Source: Chitinophagaceae bacterium
GTDB lineage: Bacteria; Bacteroidota; Bacteroidia; Chitinophagales; Chitinophagaceae
NCBI GenBank assembly: GCA_016710745.1
Contig: JADJVB010000013.1
Coordinates: 1-64,000, forward strand
DNA: 64,000 bases
Direction: 5' to 3'
Below are positions 9,860 through 19,420 of this stretch, piece after piece. The translations under genes and the position numbers were made by a program. The first letter of the stretch is position 1. The number at the start of each line of letters is the position of its first letter. The notes under the pieces were generated by a model. It saw only the letters and a program-made list of their open reading frames with translations. It made no database searches and was not told the DNA's origin.

Positions 9860-10930
9860 ATGATACAAGTTGCTAAACCATATTTGCCGGAATCGTCGAT
9901 ATTCAACAAATACCTTGAAGGTATTTGGGAGCGCCAATGGCTAACCAATAATGGCCCCCTGGTACAGGAATTGGAAGAAAAGCTGAGAAATTATTTGGGG
10001 GTAAAACATTTGATCTATGTAAATAACGGTACAATTGCTTTGCAGATCGCGTTAAAAGCGCTGGCCGTAACCGGCGAAATAATTACTACACCGTTTTCTT
10101 ATGTGGCCACAACAAATTCAATTTTGTGGGAGGGTTGCAAACCGGTTTTCGCCGACATAAATAGTACAGATTTTAATCTCGATCCGCGGAAGATTGAGGC
10201 CTTAATAACCGACGAGACAGTAGCTATTCTTGCCACGCATGTTTATGGAAACCCCTGTGATGTAAACGCCATTGAGAAAATTGCGGCCCAACATAATCTG
10301 AAAGTAATTTATGACGGTGCTCATGCTTTTGGTGCCAAGTATAATGGAAAACAGGTGTTGTCTTTTGGGGATATTGCCACCTGCAGTTTTCATGCTACAA
10401 AAATATTCCATACGGTGGAGGGGGGTGCTATTATTACCAATGATGATGCATTGGCTGAGAAAATGACTTTGTATCGGCAATTCGGCCATGTAGGCGACGA
10501 ACATTTTTCGATCGGCATAAATGGTAAAAATTCTGAACTGCATGCGGCGATGGGATTGTGTATGTTACCGATGATGCATGATTTTATCGAGAAAAGAAGA
10601 AGCATTTCTGAGTTATATAATGAGTATTTACGGGATTTGCCATTACAACAACTTGAGGCGTTGACCGGAACTGAATACAATTACAGTTATTACCCGGTTG
10701 TAATTGATAGTGAGGAACGCCTGTTAATTATTAAAGATTTGCTTCAGCAAAATGAAATCGTTGCAAGGAGGTATTTTTATCCTTCACTGAATAATCTGCC
10801 TCAACACACAGGCGAGCCTTGCCCGGTTTCCGAAAGTGTCAGCCCCAGGGTGTTGGCGCTGCCGCTGTTTTTTGAACTTGAGAACAGAGATGTGGAAAGA
10901 ATTTGTTCACTTATTAAAACCTGTTTTTAA
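9860..10930 (+). CDS. DegT/DnrJ/EryC1/StrS-family sugar aminotransferase
   Basis: PLP-dependent aminotransferase (356 residues from the ATG at 9860; an in-frame TTG lies at 9848) that converts a keto-sugar nucleotide into an amino-sugar nucleotide. It opens IQVAKPYLPE with WLTNNGPLVQELEEKL. It has the NNGTIALQIALKAL phosphate-binding region, IYDGAHAFGA with the PLP-contacting aspartate, and CSFHATKIFHTVEGG, where lysine 181 should form the internal aldimine. The C terminus is complete. It resembles VioA/QdtB-type enzymes for dTDP-sugars. With the acetyltransferase at 6644 it could produce an acetamido-deoxyhexose. It overlaps the next start by one base. Confidence 0.88.
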   Translation: MIQVAKPYLPESSIFNKYLEGIWERQWLTNNGPLVQELEEKLRNYLGVKHLIYVNNGTIALQIALKALAVTGEIITTPFSYVATTNSILWEGCKPVFADINSTDFNLDPRKIEALITDETVAILATHVYGNPCDVNAIEKIAAQHNLKVIYDGAHAFGAKYNGKQVLSFGDIATCSFHATKIFHTVEGGAIITNDDALAEKMTLYRQFGHVGDEHFSIGINGKNSELHAAMGLCMLPMMHDFIEKRRSISELYNEYLRDLPLQQLEALTGTEYNYSYYPVVIDSEERLLIIKDLLQQNEIVARRYFYPSLNNLPQHTGEPCPVSESVSPRVLALPLFFELENRDVERICSLIKTCF

Positions 10931-11629
10931 TGAAACTGGCTATTATGCAGCCATATATTTTACCCTATATCGGTTATTATCAATTGATCAATGCGGTTGA
11001 TAAGTTCGTTATATATGACAATATTCAATACACAAAAAAAGGATGGATAAACCGTAACAGAATATTAATAAATGGAAAAGATGGATATTTTACGTTACCA
11101 TTAAAAGGACTCCGATTATTTGGATATTAATCAGAGAAGTTTGGTCAATAGTTTTCCTGAAGAAAAAGCAAAACTGTTGCGAAAATTCAGCTCCGCTTAT
11201 CGTAAGGCCCCGGAGTTTAAAATAGTTTTCCCTTTAATTGAATCTGTATTTGGCAAGAACAATCTAAATTTGTTTGAGTTCATTTATGACTCATTGCGAC
11301 AAGTTTGCGAATTTTTGGAGATACAAACCGAGTTTGTCATTTCTTCGACTATACCGATAGATCATTCTTTGAAAGCAGATGAAAAAGTAATAGCTATTTG
11401 CAGAGAGTTGAAAGCTACTGATTATTTAAATCCAATTGGAGGGTTAGAACTTTATTCAAAGCATATTTTCGGACAAAGCGGTGTAAATTTGTCTTTTATT
11501 AAATCCGACGAACTGAATTACACCCAGTTCGGTAATGATTTTATACCATGGCTTTCAATTATTGATGTACTTATGTTCAATAATAGAGGGAAAACTAAAC
11601 AACTTTTATCAAAAATTAAAACAACGTAA
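10930..11629 (+). pseudogene. WbqC-family protein, one frameshift
   Basis: WbqC-like proteins occur in O-antigen loci, usually beside DegT aminotransferases and methyltransferases; their reaction is not established. The ATG at 10930 gives MKLAIMQPYILPYIGYYQLINAVDKFVIYDNIQYTKKGWINRN, the family's characteristic start. An extra base at about 11112 (TLPLK to DSDYLDINQ) breaks the frame, and the rest (to 11629) is intact, ending with YTQFGNDFIPWLSIIDVLMFN, also typical. Without the shift the protein would have about 233 residues, normal length. The stop overlaps the ATG of the next gene. Confidence 0.8.
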
Positions 11630-12348
11630 TGATGGAGAATATTCTCGACAGTCATGTAAAGGCTTATCAGGGAGATAATATTTATGATTTTGACAATGAA
11701 ATTATATTAAAATGGTATCCACACAGAGTAATAAAATTTTCAAATGCTGCAAAGTCTATGCTGGAATTGGGCCTGGGTCATGGATATACAACTGATATAT
11801 TTTCAAAGCATTTCAGCAGGTATCTCGTTTTAGACGGTTCCGCAGCGGTGATTGAGAATTTTAAAAATAAATACCCCGAATGCAAGGCAGAAATAATTGA
11901 AACATATTTCGAGAATTTTACAACCACAGAGAGATTTGATGTAATTAATATTGGTTTCATCCTTGAGCACATTGATAACCCTAACCAAATTCTCACAAAA
12001 TTCAAAGAGTATTTGGCGCCTAATGGAAAAATGTTTGTAACCGTACCCAATGCAGAGGTATTAAATCGCCGGCTTGGCAATTTAGCAGGGTTACTTCCCG
12101 ATATGACCGTGTTATCTGAAAACGATTATTTGTTGGGCCATAAAAGATATTATACTGTTAAAACATTAACAAGGGAAATTGAAGATGCCGGCTATAAATT
12201 AGAGAGAATGGAAGGAATATACCTGAAACCATTTACCACACAGCAGATTATTTCTTTAAATTTTGATAAAAATATTATTGACGCCTTATGCAAAGTGGGA
12301 ATTGATTATCCAGAACTTTCCTGCGGGATGCTTGCCCAGTTTTCTTAA
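11629..12348 (+). CDS. Class I SAM-dependent methyltransferase
   Basis: A 239-residue soluble methyltransferase of the Methyltransf_11/23 type. MLELGLGHGYTTDIF is the SAM-binding glycine-rich loop, YLVLDGSAAVIENF supplies the acidic second-strand residue, FDVINIGFILEHIDNP is motif II-III, and LAPNGKMFVTVPNAE follows. It starts on the stop codon of the WbqC frame, which suggests translational coupling. Substrate unknown. Its partners (WbqC, aminotransferase, ATP-grasp) suggest action on an unusual sugar or on an amino-acid-like substituent. Confidence 0.8.
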   Translation: MMENILDSHVKAYQGDNIYDFDNEIILKWYPHRVIKFSNAAKSMLELGLGHGYTTDIFSKHFSRYLVLDGSAAVIENFKNKYPECKAEIIETYFENFTTTERFDVINIGFILEHIDNPNQILTKFKEYLAPNGKMFVTVPNAEVLNRRLGNLAGLLPDMTVLSENDYLLGHKRYYTVKTLTREIEDAGYKLERMEGIYLKPFTTQQIISLNFDKNIIDALCKVGIDYPELSCGMLAQFS

Positions 12349-12367
12349 ATAATAGAATAGTTGATTA

Positions 12368-13657
12368 ATGATTGATAAAAAATTGAATGTTTTAATATTC
12401 CCCGCAGGTTCAGAAATCGGATTGGAGATATATAATTCGCTAAAATACAACCTGCACGTTGAGTTATTTGGAGCATCGGGTAAACCTGATCATGCCAAAT
12501 ATATCTACGATAACGACCATTACTCTGAATCTGATTTATATATTACATCCCTGGATTTTATTGATGAATTTAACAAGATAATACTTGATAATAAGATAGA
12601 CTTTGTTTTTCCTACGCACGATTCCATTGTCCTTTTTTTAGCAAAAAATAAAGATAGGATTAAAGCCAAAGTACTCACATCCCCATTCGAAACCGCTTTG
12701 ATTGCCAGAGAAAAAAAGTTGATTTATGAGCGTTTTAAGGAGTATGATTTTTGTCCGGTCGTTTACGAGTCGCCTTTTATTAATATACCTTTCCCGGTAT
12801 TTTTGAAACCAAATATTGGCCAGGGAGCCAAAGGCACTTACTTAGTTAATAACGAAGTTGATTTATTGGCGAAAATGAAAAATGCTGATGATTTGTTGGC
12901 GTGTGAATACCTTCCGGGAAAAGAATTGAGTGTAGATTGTTTCACAGATAAGTACGGCAAACTTCTATTTGTAGGACCCCGGGTACGGGAAAGAATTGAG
13001 ATCGGAATTTCATTTAACACTTCAATGGTTCCGTTGACCGATGAAATAAATTCTATCGCTGAAATATTAAATAGAGAGCTTGAATTTAGAGGAGCCTGGT
13101 TTTTTCAGATAAAGGAGGATGGAAGCAGTAGGTATAAATTAATGGAATTTGCTGCAAGACAGTCGAGTACAATGTCCTTATACCGTCAGGTGGGAGTAAA
13201 CTTTGCGTTATTAAGTATTTTCGACGCCTTAGAAATGGAAGTGAAGATTCTGGAAAACAATTTCCAGGTCAGGTTAGACAGGTGCCTATATAATCGTTAC
13301 AAAACTGACCTTCATTACGAGTGGGTGTATATGGATTTTGATGATACCATAATAGTCGACAATAAAGTTAATCATACCGCGATCAGGTTTCTTTACCAAT
13401 GCAGGGACGAAAAAATAAAAGTGTGTTTATTAACTAAACATAAATATGATCTTGATGCGAGTTTAAACAATTATTGTATCGCTAAAAATTTGTTTGATGA
13501 AATAATCCTGATAAAACCTGAAGAGGGAAAGGAAGATTATATAAAGCATGAAAATTCTATTTTTATTGATAATTATTTTTTCGATAGAGATATTGTCAGC
13601 AAAAAGAAGGGAATTCCCGTGTTTGATGTTGACGCTATCGAATGTTTGTTGAAATAA
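12368..13657 (+). CDS. ATP-grasp ligase fused to a C-terminal HAD-like domain
   Basis: A 429-residue two-domain protein. Residues 1-300 look like an ATP-grasp enzyme of the carbamoyl-phosphate-synthase-like group. There is a pre-ATP-grasp fold (VLIFPAGSEIGLEIYNSL), FLKPNIGQGAKGT with lysine 147 and the glycine-rich nucleotide loop, CEYLPGKELSVDCF, and a metal-binding end around YKLMEFAARQSS. Residues 318-429 form a HAD-type domain with YMDFDDTI (Asp323, Asp325, Thr327, matching DxDxT) and FIDNYFFDRDI near the C terminus. The first half should join a carboxylate to an amine using ATP; the HAD half could remove a phosphate. Such a pair next to WbqC and aminotransferase genes suggests an amino-acyl or acyl-amide decoration, but the substrate is unknown. 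Confidence 0.75.
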   Translation: MIDKKLNVLIFPAGSEIGLEIYNSLKYNLHVELFGASGKPDHAKYIYDNDHYSESDLYITSLDFIDEFNKIILDNKIDFVFPTHDSIVLFLAKNKDRIKAKVLTSPFETALIAREKKLIYERFKEYDFCPVVYESPFINIPFPVFLKPNIGQGAKGTYLVNNEVDLLAKMKNADDLLACEYLPGKELSVDCFTDKYGKLLFVGPRVRERIEIGISFNTSMVPLTDEINSIAEILNRELEFRGAWFFQIKEDGSSRYKLMEFAARQSSTMSLYRQVGVNFALLSIFDALEMEVKILENNFQVRLDRCLYNRYKTDLHYEWVYMDFDDTIIVDNKVNHTAIRFLYQCRDEKIKVCLLTKHKYDLDASLNNYCIAKNLFDEIILIKPEEGKEDYIKHENSIFIDNYFFDRDIVSKKKGIPVFDVDAIECLLK

Positions 13658-13713
13658 GGAAAATGGAATTCGAAAAGGTTTAATCTGTATATAGAAAAAA
13701 TAGAGAGAATAAA

Positions 13714-14677
13714 ATGTTTAAGTGGAAAAGTTAGGCAGGATATATAATCCGGAAAATATCGAAGGGAAAAATTGGATGAAGGAGTATGCTCAGTCCGCTT
13801 CGGTTGTTGTGTTCAACGATTATATCCGGGGTGTATTTTTCATGTAGGTCGGTCGCGGACAGCACTGGCAAAATATATTAGCTATCAAACCTATATTGAT
13901 TTGAAGCGGGATAATTTATTTGAAATATTAGGCACTGCGCCAAATCCGGTTTTAGATTTGGGAGTATTGGGCACCTTCGATGAATTCGGTACAAACCCAT
14001 CCTCTGTCGTAGAAAACGGCGATGAAATAAGGATGTATTATTGTGGATGGACCAGGTGTGAGACTGTGCCGTTTAATTCTGCGATAGGGTTGGCTAGAAG
14101 TCTGGATGGTGGCAATACTTTTACTAAAGTTGGTAAAGGTGGGCCGATATTGTCTTATTCGCCGGATGAACCCTTTTTGTTAGGTAGTCCTAAAGTGAAA
14201 AAGATAGAAGGTACCTGGTATTTGTGGTATGCTGCAGGGAGTAAATGGATTACAAATAATGGAAGGCCCGAACCTGTTTATAAAATAAGAATGGCTACAT
14301 CAGCTGACGGGATAAACTGGGTAAAGGCAAACAGAAATTTGATCGAAAACAAGCTGGAAGAAGACGAATGTCAGGCAAGTGCCGACGTGTTTTATTTCAA
14401 TAATTCATTTCACATGTTTTTTTCATACAGGTACAGTATCGGGTACAGGTTTGAAAAAGATAAAGGATACAGAATCGGCTATGCTTCTTCCAATGACCTG
14501 ATAAACTGGTCGAGAGACGATGCTAAAGCAGGTATTGATGTTTCTGAGGAAGGCTGGGATTCTGAAATGATAAGCTATTCCTATGTTTTCAGACTCGATA
14601 ATGAATTGTATATGATTTACCAGGGAAATAATTTTGGAAAAACCGGCTTAGGGTTGGCAATACTTGAAAGTTTTTAA
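13714..14677 (+). pseudogene. Five-bladed beta-propeller glycosidase-like protein, copy A (frameshifted 5' end)
   Basis: Paralogue of the next gene. The coding signal begins at the ATG at 13714 (MFKWK-LGRIYNPENIEGKNW-MKEYAQSASVVVFNDYIR), shifts after 13728, near 13830 and near 13872, and is then open to 14677. The intact part has repeated blades with LGTFDEFGTNPSSV, YYCGWTRCE, EPFLLGSPKV, WYLWYAAGSKWI and RIGYASSNDLINWSRDD. This pattern belongs to the GH43/GH32/GH130-like propeller superfamily. Catalytic residues cannot be assigned with confidence. Such proteins lie inside some O-antigen loci with no known role. Without the shifts it would match copy B in length (about 320 residues). Confidence 0.65.
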
Positions 14678-14686
14678 TTTTATTGA

Positions 14687-15640
14687 ATGAAGTGGAAAAA
14701 ACTGGGTAAAATATTTGACCCAACCGAATATAAACTTGTCGGCAATTGTGGTGAATTTGCGCAGTCGCCTCAAACCTTGGTATTCGATGATTTTGTCAGG
14801 ATATACTTCTCAACCAGGGAAAAGGACGCATCTGGCAAATATTTAAGCCATATTTCATTTGTTGATTTTGATAAAAAATTTAAGAAAATATTGAATGTCT
14901 CAACTGAATCGGTGATTCCACTGGGTAAATTAGGGTGTTTTGATGAGCATGGTATTTTCCCGATTAATGTGTTAAAGGACGATGACCGGATTCTTGCTTT
15001 TACCACAGGCTGGAATCGGAGGGTTTCAGTTTCAGCAGATGCTTCAATTGGTTTAGCAGTCAGTAATAATGATGGTTTAACTTTTAAAAAGGTGGGTGAT
15101 GGTCCGGTTTTAACCTCTTCATTAAACGAACCCTTTCTGGTAGGTGATGCATTCGTAATGAAAACCGGTAATACTTACCATATGTGGTATATTTATGGAT
15201 GCAGATGGATAAAAGATGTACATGAAAGTGAACCGCAGAGGGTATACAAAATAGTATATGCCAAATCACCCGATGCAGTAAATTGGGAAAAAGAAGGAAG
15301 ACATATTATTTCTGATAAACTGAACAAAGATGAATGCCAGGCATTGCCTACGGTTGTTAAGTACGACAATATATTTCATATGTTTTTCTGTTATAGGCAT
15401 GCCACAGGTTTCAGGAAGAATAAAGACAGGGGATACAGGATCGGGTATGCTTTTTCGACAGACATGAAAAACTGGACCCGGAATGATGAAGCATGTGGCA
15501 TAGATATTAGTGAATCTGGTTGGGATTCTGATATGGTGTGCTACCCCCACGTTTTTACTTGTGATGATAAACTCTATTTACTTTACAATGGAAATGAATT
15601 CGGAAGGCTGGGGTTCGGGCTGGCAGAGTTGGAAAAATAA
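14687..15640 (+). CDS. Five-bladed beta-propeller glycosidase-like protein, copy B
   Basis: An intact 317-residue soluble protein without a signal peptide, starting MKWKKLGKIFDPTEY. Blades contain VRIYFSTREKDASGKY, LGCFDEHGIFPINV, EPFLVGDAFVMK, YHMWYIYGCRWI, KDECQALPTVV, MFFCYRHATGF and RIGYAFSTDMKNW. The same order is seen in copy A nine bases upstream, so this is a tandem duplication. The fold resembles GH43/GH32/GH130-type propellers. A cytoplasmic glycoside phosphorylase or sugar-transfer role would fit a biosynthetic locus better than degradation, but this is inference. Product function unknown. Confidence 0.7.
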   Translation: MKWKKLGKIFDPTEYKLVGNCGEFAQSPQTLVFDDFVRIYFSTREKDASGKYLSHISFVDFDKKFKKILNVSTESVIPLGKLGCFDEHGIFPINVLKDDDRILAFTTGWNRRVSVSADASIGLAVSNNDGLTFKKVGDGPVLTSSLNEPFLVGDAFVMKTGNTYHMWYIYGCRWIKDVHESEPQRVYKIVYAKSPDAVNWEKEGRHIISDKLNKDECQALPTVVKYDNIFHMFFCYRHATGFRKNKDRGYRIGYAFSTDMKNWTRNDEACGIDISESGWDSDMVCYPHVFTCDDKLYLLYNGNEFGRLGFGLAELEK

Positions 15641-15659
15641 ATATCTAAAATATAAATAA

Positions 15660-16400
15660 ATGGACAAGGCAAGAGATTACAATCAAGAATTAAAAGATAC
15701 AGCAGATCATAAATACGGTTATACGTTTGATTTTGATGTATTACATCCGTATATGCTAAAATCTTTTATACCATTTTTCAGAGAGGGAAATTTCCTCGAA
15801 CTTGGGAGTTATAAAGGTAATTTCACGAAAAGATTTTTACCTTTTTTTGATGATATTACGTGTGTGGAAGCTTCAGATTTAGCGATAGAGGAAGCAAAAA
15901 AAGAATTGGATTCCAATATCAAATTTGTCAATTCACTTTTTGAAACGGCAACATTGCCTACCAAATATGATAATATAGTTTTAACCCACGTATTGGAACA
16001 CATTGATGATCCTGTTAAAGTGTTAAAACGAATTAATGACGAGTGGCTTTCCGATAGCGGCCGTTTTTTCTGGTTTGCCCCAATGCTAATGCACCTTCCC
16101 GCCAGATCGCGGTTAAAATGGGACTTATCTCTCACAATAATGCAATAACGCCAGCTGAAGTGGAGCATGGCCATCGGATCACTTATTCCTGGATACTTTA
16201 GAACGGGACGCGAGGGCGGCAGGATTAAATGTTGTACACAGGTCTGGCATATTTTCAAAGCTCTGGCGAATTTTCAATGGGACAGGTTATTAAACACCGA
16301 TATAATTTCTCCGGAATATTTAGAGGGATGTTTCAATTGGGACAAATCTATCCCGATTTGTGTTCCAGTATATTTTTAATGTGTGAAAAAGGAAAAAATA
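15660..16400 (+). pseudogene. SAM-dependent methyltransferase, 3' half frameshifted
   Basis: The first 160 residues are clean. FLELGSYKGNFTKRFLPFF is the SAM loop, ITCVEASDLAIEEAKKEL the acidic strand, and YDNIVLTHVLEHIDDPVKVL the post-I motif. After about 16060 the expected continuation (CPNANAPSRQIAVKMG, NAITPAEVEHGHRITYSLDTLERDA, GIFFKALANFQWDRLL, YPDLCSSIF) is spread over three frames with shifts near 16070, 16190, 16245 and 16335. The rebuilt protein of about 245 residues resembles methyltransferases often found beside WbqC and DegT genes. The exact end is uncertain because it runs into the next start. Confidence 0.7.
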
Positions 16401-17375
16401 ATGAAGAAGCCCCTGCTTTCAGTTTGCCTCATTACTTACAATCATGTTAAATATATTAAACAGGCGATTGAAAGGGTACTAATGCAAAAAACAAGCTTCG
16501 ATTTTGAATTTATTATTGCGGATGATTGTTCGACCGACGGAACAACGGAAATAGTAAAAAAGTATGCCGCAAGTAATCCTCGGCTAATACGAACAATCTT
16601 GCAGGAAAGTAATGTTGGAGCAGCAATTAACTACGTCAACCTGCTGGAAGCAGCAACCGGGAAATATATCGCTTATTTTGAGGGGGATGATTATTGGATA
16701 GACAATACGAAGATTGAAAAACAGGTCAAATTCCTCGAAGCAAATCCTGATTATTCCCTGTGTTTTCACAACGTGTATATATTGGAAAATGGGAAACGGA
16801 AAAAATCCTTGCAATTTGAAATTCCGGATACTTCTGATATCAACTATCTGCTGTCGCATCCGGGTTACATAACTTCTTTATCAATAGTTTACAGGAATTC
16901 CTTGAATATTATTCCGATGATTAAAGAATTGATAAATTGTCCTTTTGGTGATTTTATTACTTATGTGGCTGTTGCGCAAACAGGATTGATAAAATATTTC
17001 TCCGAGAGAATGGGAGTTTACAGAAGACACAGTACAGGTACCTGGTCTACATTGGGAATGAAAAAAATATTTGAAAACACACTGGTAGCCTATAGGATGT
17101 TATATAGGCAATTGCCACCGATACAAGGCGAAATGCTTAAAATGAGGTATTTACATACAATTGAAAATTATTTTTTACAAAATGAGTTTGTATATGATGA
17201 TGAAGAATTTAATAAGCTGCTAATTGAGGAAATGAAAATCGAGCCTTATGTATTAAATTTTCTAAAACAGAACTGCGAGGAACGAAAAAAAGTTTTTCAC
17301 TATACCAGCCGGGTACCATTTAGTATTCTATTAAAATCTTTACAGGAAAAGCTTTACAGCAAAATATTTAGTTGA
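16401..17375 (+). CDS. GT2 family glycosyltransferase
   Basis: GT-A inverting glycosyltransferase of 324 residues from the ATG at 16401 (an in-frame GTG lies at 16383). It opens KKPLLSVCLITYNHVKYIKQAIE and has FEFIIADDCSTDGT, the donor-binding strand, and YIAYFEGDDYWID with the metal-binding acidic motif. FHNVYILENGK and GVYRRHSTGTWS follow, the latter typical of Bacteroidota exopolysaccharide GT2 enzymes. It would add one sugar to the lipid-linked repeat unit at the inner face of the membrane. It is the last gene of the AT-rich block. Confidence 0.87.
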   Translation: MKKPLLSVCLITYNHVKYIKQAIERVLMQKTSFDFEFIIADDCSTDGTTEIVKKYAASNPRLIRTILQESNVGAAINYVNLLEAATGKYIAYFEGDDYWIDNTKIEKQVKFLEANPDYSLCFHNVYILENGKRKKSLQFEIPDTSDINYLLSHPGYITSLSIVYRNSLNIIPMIKELINCPFGDFITYVAVAQTGLIKYFSERMGVYRRHSTGTWSTLGMKKIFENTLVAYRMLYRQLPPIQGEMLKMRYLHTIENYFLQNEFVYDDEEFNKLLIEEMKIEPYVLNFLKQNCEERKKVFHYTSRVPFSILLKSLQEKLYSKIFS

Positions 17376-17416
17376 CAGGAAATGACGATGACAAACATTT
17401 CTAAGTAAAAGAATTG

Positions 17417-18124
17417 ATGACAAAAAAGGATTATAGTAAACAAGACAGCAACTACCTGCACAGCAACCCTACCTGGCATACCGAAGATTCGCCCTGGAAA
17501 GCCACGCAGATTTTGAAGCTGATGCAGCGAAACGACTTACATCCTAAATCGATCGTAGAAATTGGCTGTGGAGCAGGCGAAATAGTAAATCAATTACATC
17601 AACGCCTGGATGATAAAACCATTGAATTTTCGGGCTACGAAATTTCGCCCGATGCGTTTAAACTGGCGCAAACAAGAGAAAAAGAACGATTGCATTTTTA
17701 CCAGGAAGATCTGTTACAAAGTAATAATCATTACGACCTCTTATTGATGATCGATGTTTTTGAACATGTAGACGATTACCTGGGCTTCGTAAAAAAAGCC
17801 GGCGAAAAAGCGGCGTATAAGATCTATCATATTCCATTGGATATGTCGATGTATTCGTTGTTTACCAATTACCCCATCGGCGCACGTAAAAACGTGGGGC
17901 ACCTGCATTATTTTATGAAAGATACGGCCCTCGCCACGTTAACCGATGCCGGCCAGGAAATTGTTGACTGGTTTTATACGCCTACCGCATTTGAAGTGAA
18001 TAATAAGGGCCTCAGTTTTTTTGGAACCATTATTCAATGGAAGCGCCGGTTCTTTTATAAAATAAAACCCGATTTCGCCGTGAGGGCTTTTGGTGGTTTT
18101 TCTTTGATCGTGTTAACGAAATAG
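17417..18124 (+). CDS. Class I SAM-dependent methyltransferase
   Basis: A 235-residue methyltransferase, start at the ATG at 17417 in preference to the TTG one codon earlier. SIVEIGCGAGEIVNQL is the SAM loop, FSGYEISPDAFKLAQ the acidic strand, and YDLLLMIDVFEHVDDYL the post-I motif. It precedes a GT4 gene by three bases, so the two are very likely cotranscribed. Base composition returns here to the richer G+C of the rest of the locus. Substrate unknown. Confidence 0.8.
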   Translation: MTKKDYSKQDSNYLHSNPTWHTEDSPWKATQILKLMQRNDLHPKSIVEIGCGAGEIVNQLHQRLDDKTIEFSGYEISPDAFKLAQTREKERLHFYQEDLLQSNNHYDLLLMIDVFEHVDDYLGFVKKAGEKAAYKIYHIPLDMSMYSLFTNYPIGARKNVGHLHYFMKDTALATLTDAGQEIVDWFYTPTAFEVNNKGLSFFGTIIQWKRRFFYKIKPDFAVRAFGGFSLIVLTK

Positions 18125-18127
18125 CGG

Positions 18128-19210
18128 ATGAAATTAAAAATACTTCATGTTATCAATTCCTTAACGCCCGGCGGCGCCGAAACCTTATTGGTAAATTCGC
18201 TGGCACCCGGTGGCCTGCAGGAACAGGCGGATAATATGGTGGTTTATTTTCAGGGTACATCAGCACTGGAAAAACGGATCGATAGCCGGGTTAAAATAAT
18301 CTGTCTTAATTACAAAGGCATTTTAAGTTTACCATTTGTGTTGGCTAAGTTGACACGCATAATCAAAGAGAACAACATTGATATTGTGCACAGCCATTTG
18401 AACCCGGCCGGCTGGTACACCAAACTGGCTTGCCCCCGCGGCATTCCCCAGGTACATACCGTTCACACAACCTATTCGATGGATAAGGAAACGCATCCGC
18501 TAAAGTTATGGTTCGAAAAACAACTGTATTTTAAAAGAAGGCATGCCCATATTATTCTTTTGTCGGATTATACCCGGGAAGATTTTTTAAAAGCCCTGCC
18601 TTTCAAAGGCCGCAGTTTTGTACTTCATAATTTTGTTGCCGATGCATTCTTCGAAAAAACGGCCAGCAGCTACGAAGCCGGCCGAAATGATTTACGCGTG
18701 GTGTCGGCAGGCCGGTTGAATAGCGGAAAAAATATCGACTACCTGCTGAACGTTTTTTCACATATAAAAAATGAGGAAATAGTACTGGATTGGTATGGTG
18801 CCGGTGATAAAACAGCTTATGAGCACTTTATAAAAGATAATGGTTTAAAAATTAAACTGATGGGGCAACAGGATAATATGGCTGAGCTGTTGTATACCTA
18901 TGACCTGTTTATCATGCCCTCGAAGTTCGAAGGGTTCCCGCTTTCGGTGTTTGAAGCCATGGCCGCAGGCGTGCCGCTGATGTTGTCGGATATTGCTCCC
19001 TTGAAGGGCATCGTAAATGATAATGCCATTTACTTTGCACTCAACGATCCCCGGTCAGTGGCCGATACATTGCTCAACATACTGGAAAAAAAGACTGATA
19101 TCACGGCAATGGCCACCAAGGCAAAAGCCTATGCTGAGCAAACGGTAAGAAGAGAAAGATACCTGCATAACCTGCTCGAAATTTATCAGCAGGTGCTTCA
19201 GCAGCATTAG
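18128..19210 (+). CDS. GT4 family glycosyltransferase
   Basis: Retaining GT-B enzyme of 360 residues. The N-terminal Rossmann half starts LKILHVINSLTPGGAETLLVNSL. The C-terminal half has VVSAGRLNSGKNIDYLLNVF (donor-binding start) and the E-x7-E motif EGFPLSVFEAMAAG. It follows the methyltransferase with a three-base gap. Expected to transfer a hexose or deoxyhexose from its nucleotide to the growing undecaprenyl-linked oligosaccharide. Donor not predictable. Confidence 0.88.
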   Translation: MKLKILHVINSLTPGGAETLLVNSLAPGGLQEQADNMVVYFQGTSALEKRIDSRVKIICLNYKGILSLPFVLAKLTRIIKENNIDIVHSHLNPAGWYTKLACPRGIPQVHTVHTTYSMDKETHPLKLWFEKQLYFKRRHAHIILLSDYTREDFLKALPFKGRSFVLHNFVADAFFEKTASSYEAGRNDLRVVSAGRLNSGKNIDYLLNVFSHIKNEEIVLDWYGAGDKTAYEHFIKDNGLKIKLMGQQDNMAELLYTYDLFIMPSKFEGFPLSVFEAMAAGVPLMLSDIAPLKGIVNDNAIYFALNDPRSVADTLLNILEKKTDITAMATKAKAYAEQTVRRERYLHNLLEIYQQVLQQH

Positions 19211-19420
19211 CATCATTTTACCGCCGTAGCTGCGCTGTAGAAAATAGTTATAAATGCATACATTTGAAAAAAATTATGCAGCAATTACGGTTCGAAAAAC
19301 GCCCTGGTTGCCTGATTATATTTCTTGTTTTAGGTAATGAAACTGGTTTTTTTGAATCGAAATAAATAGTCTGCTGTTATAACAAAGGAGTTGGAATAAA
19401 TTCAATTAATATTATCCTGT

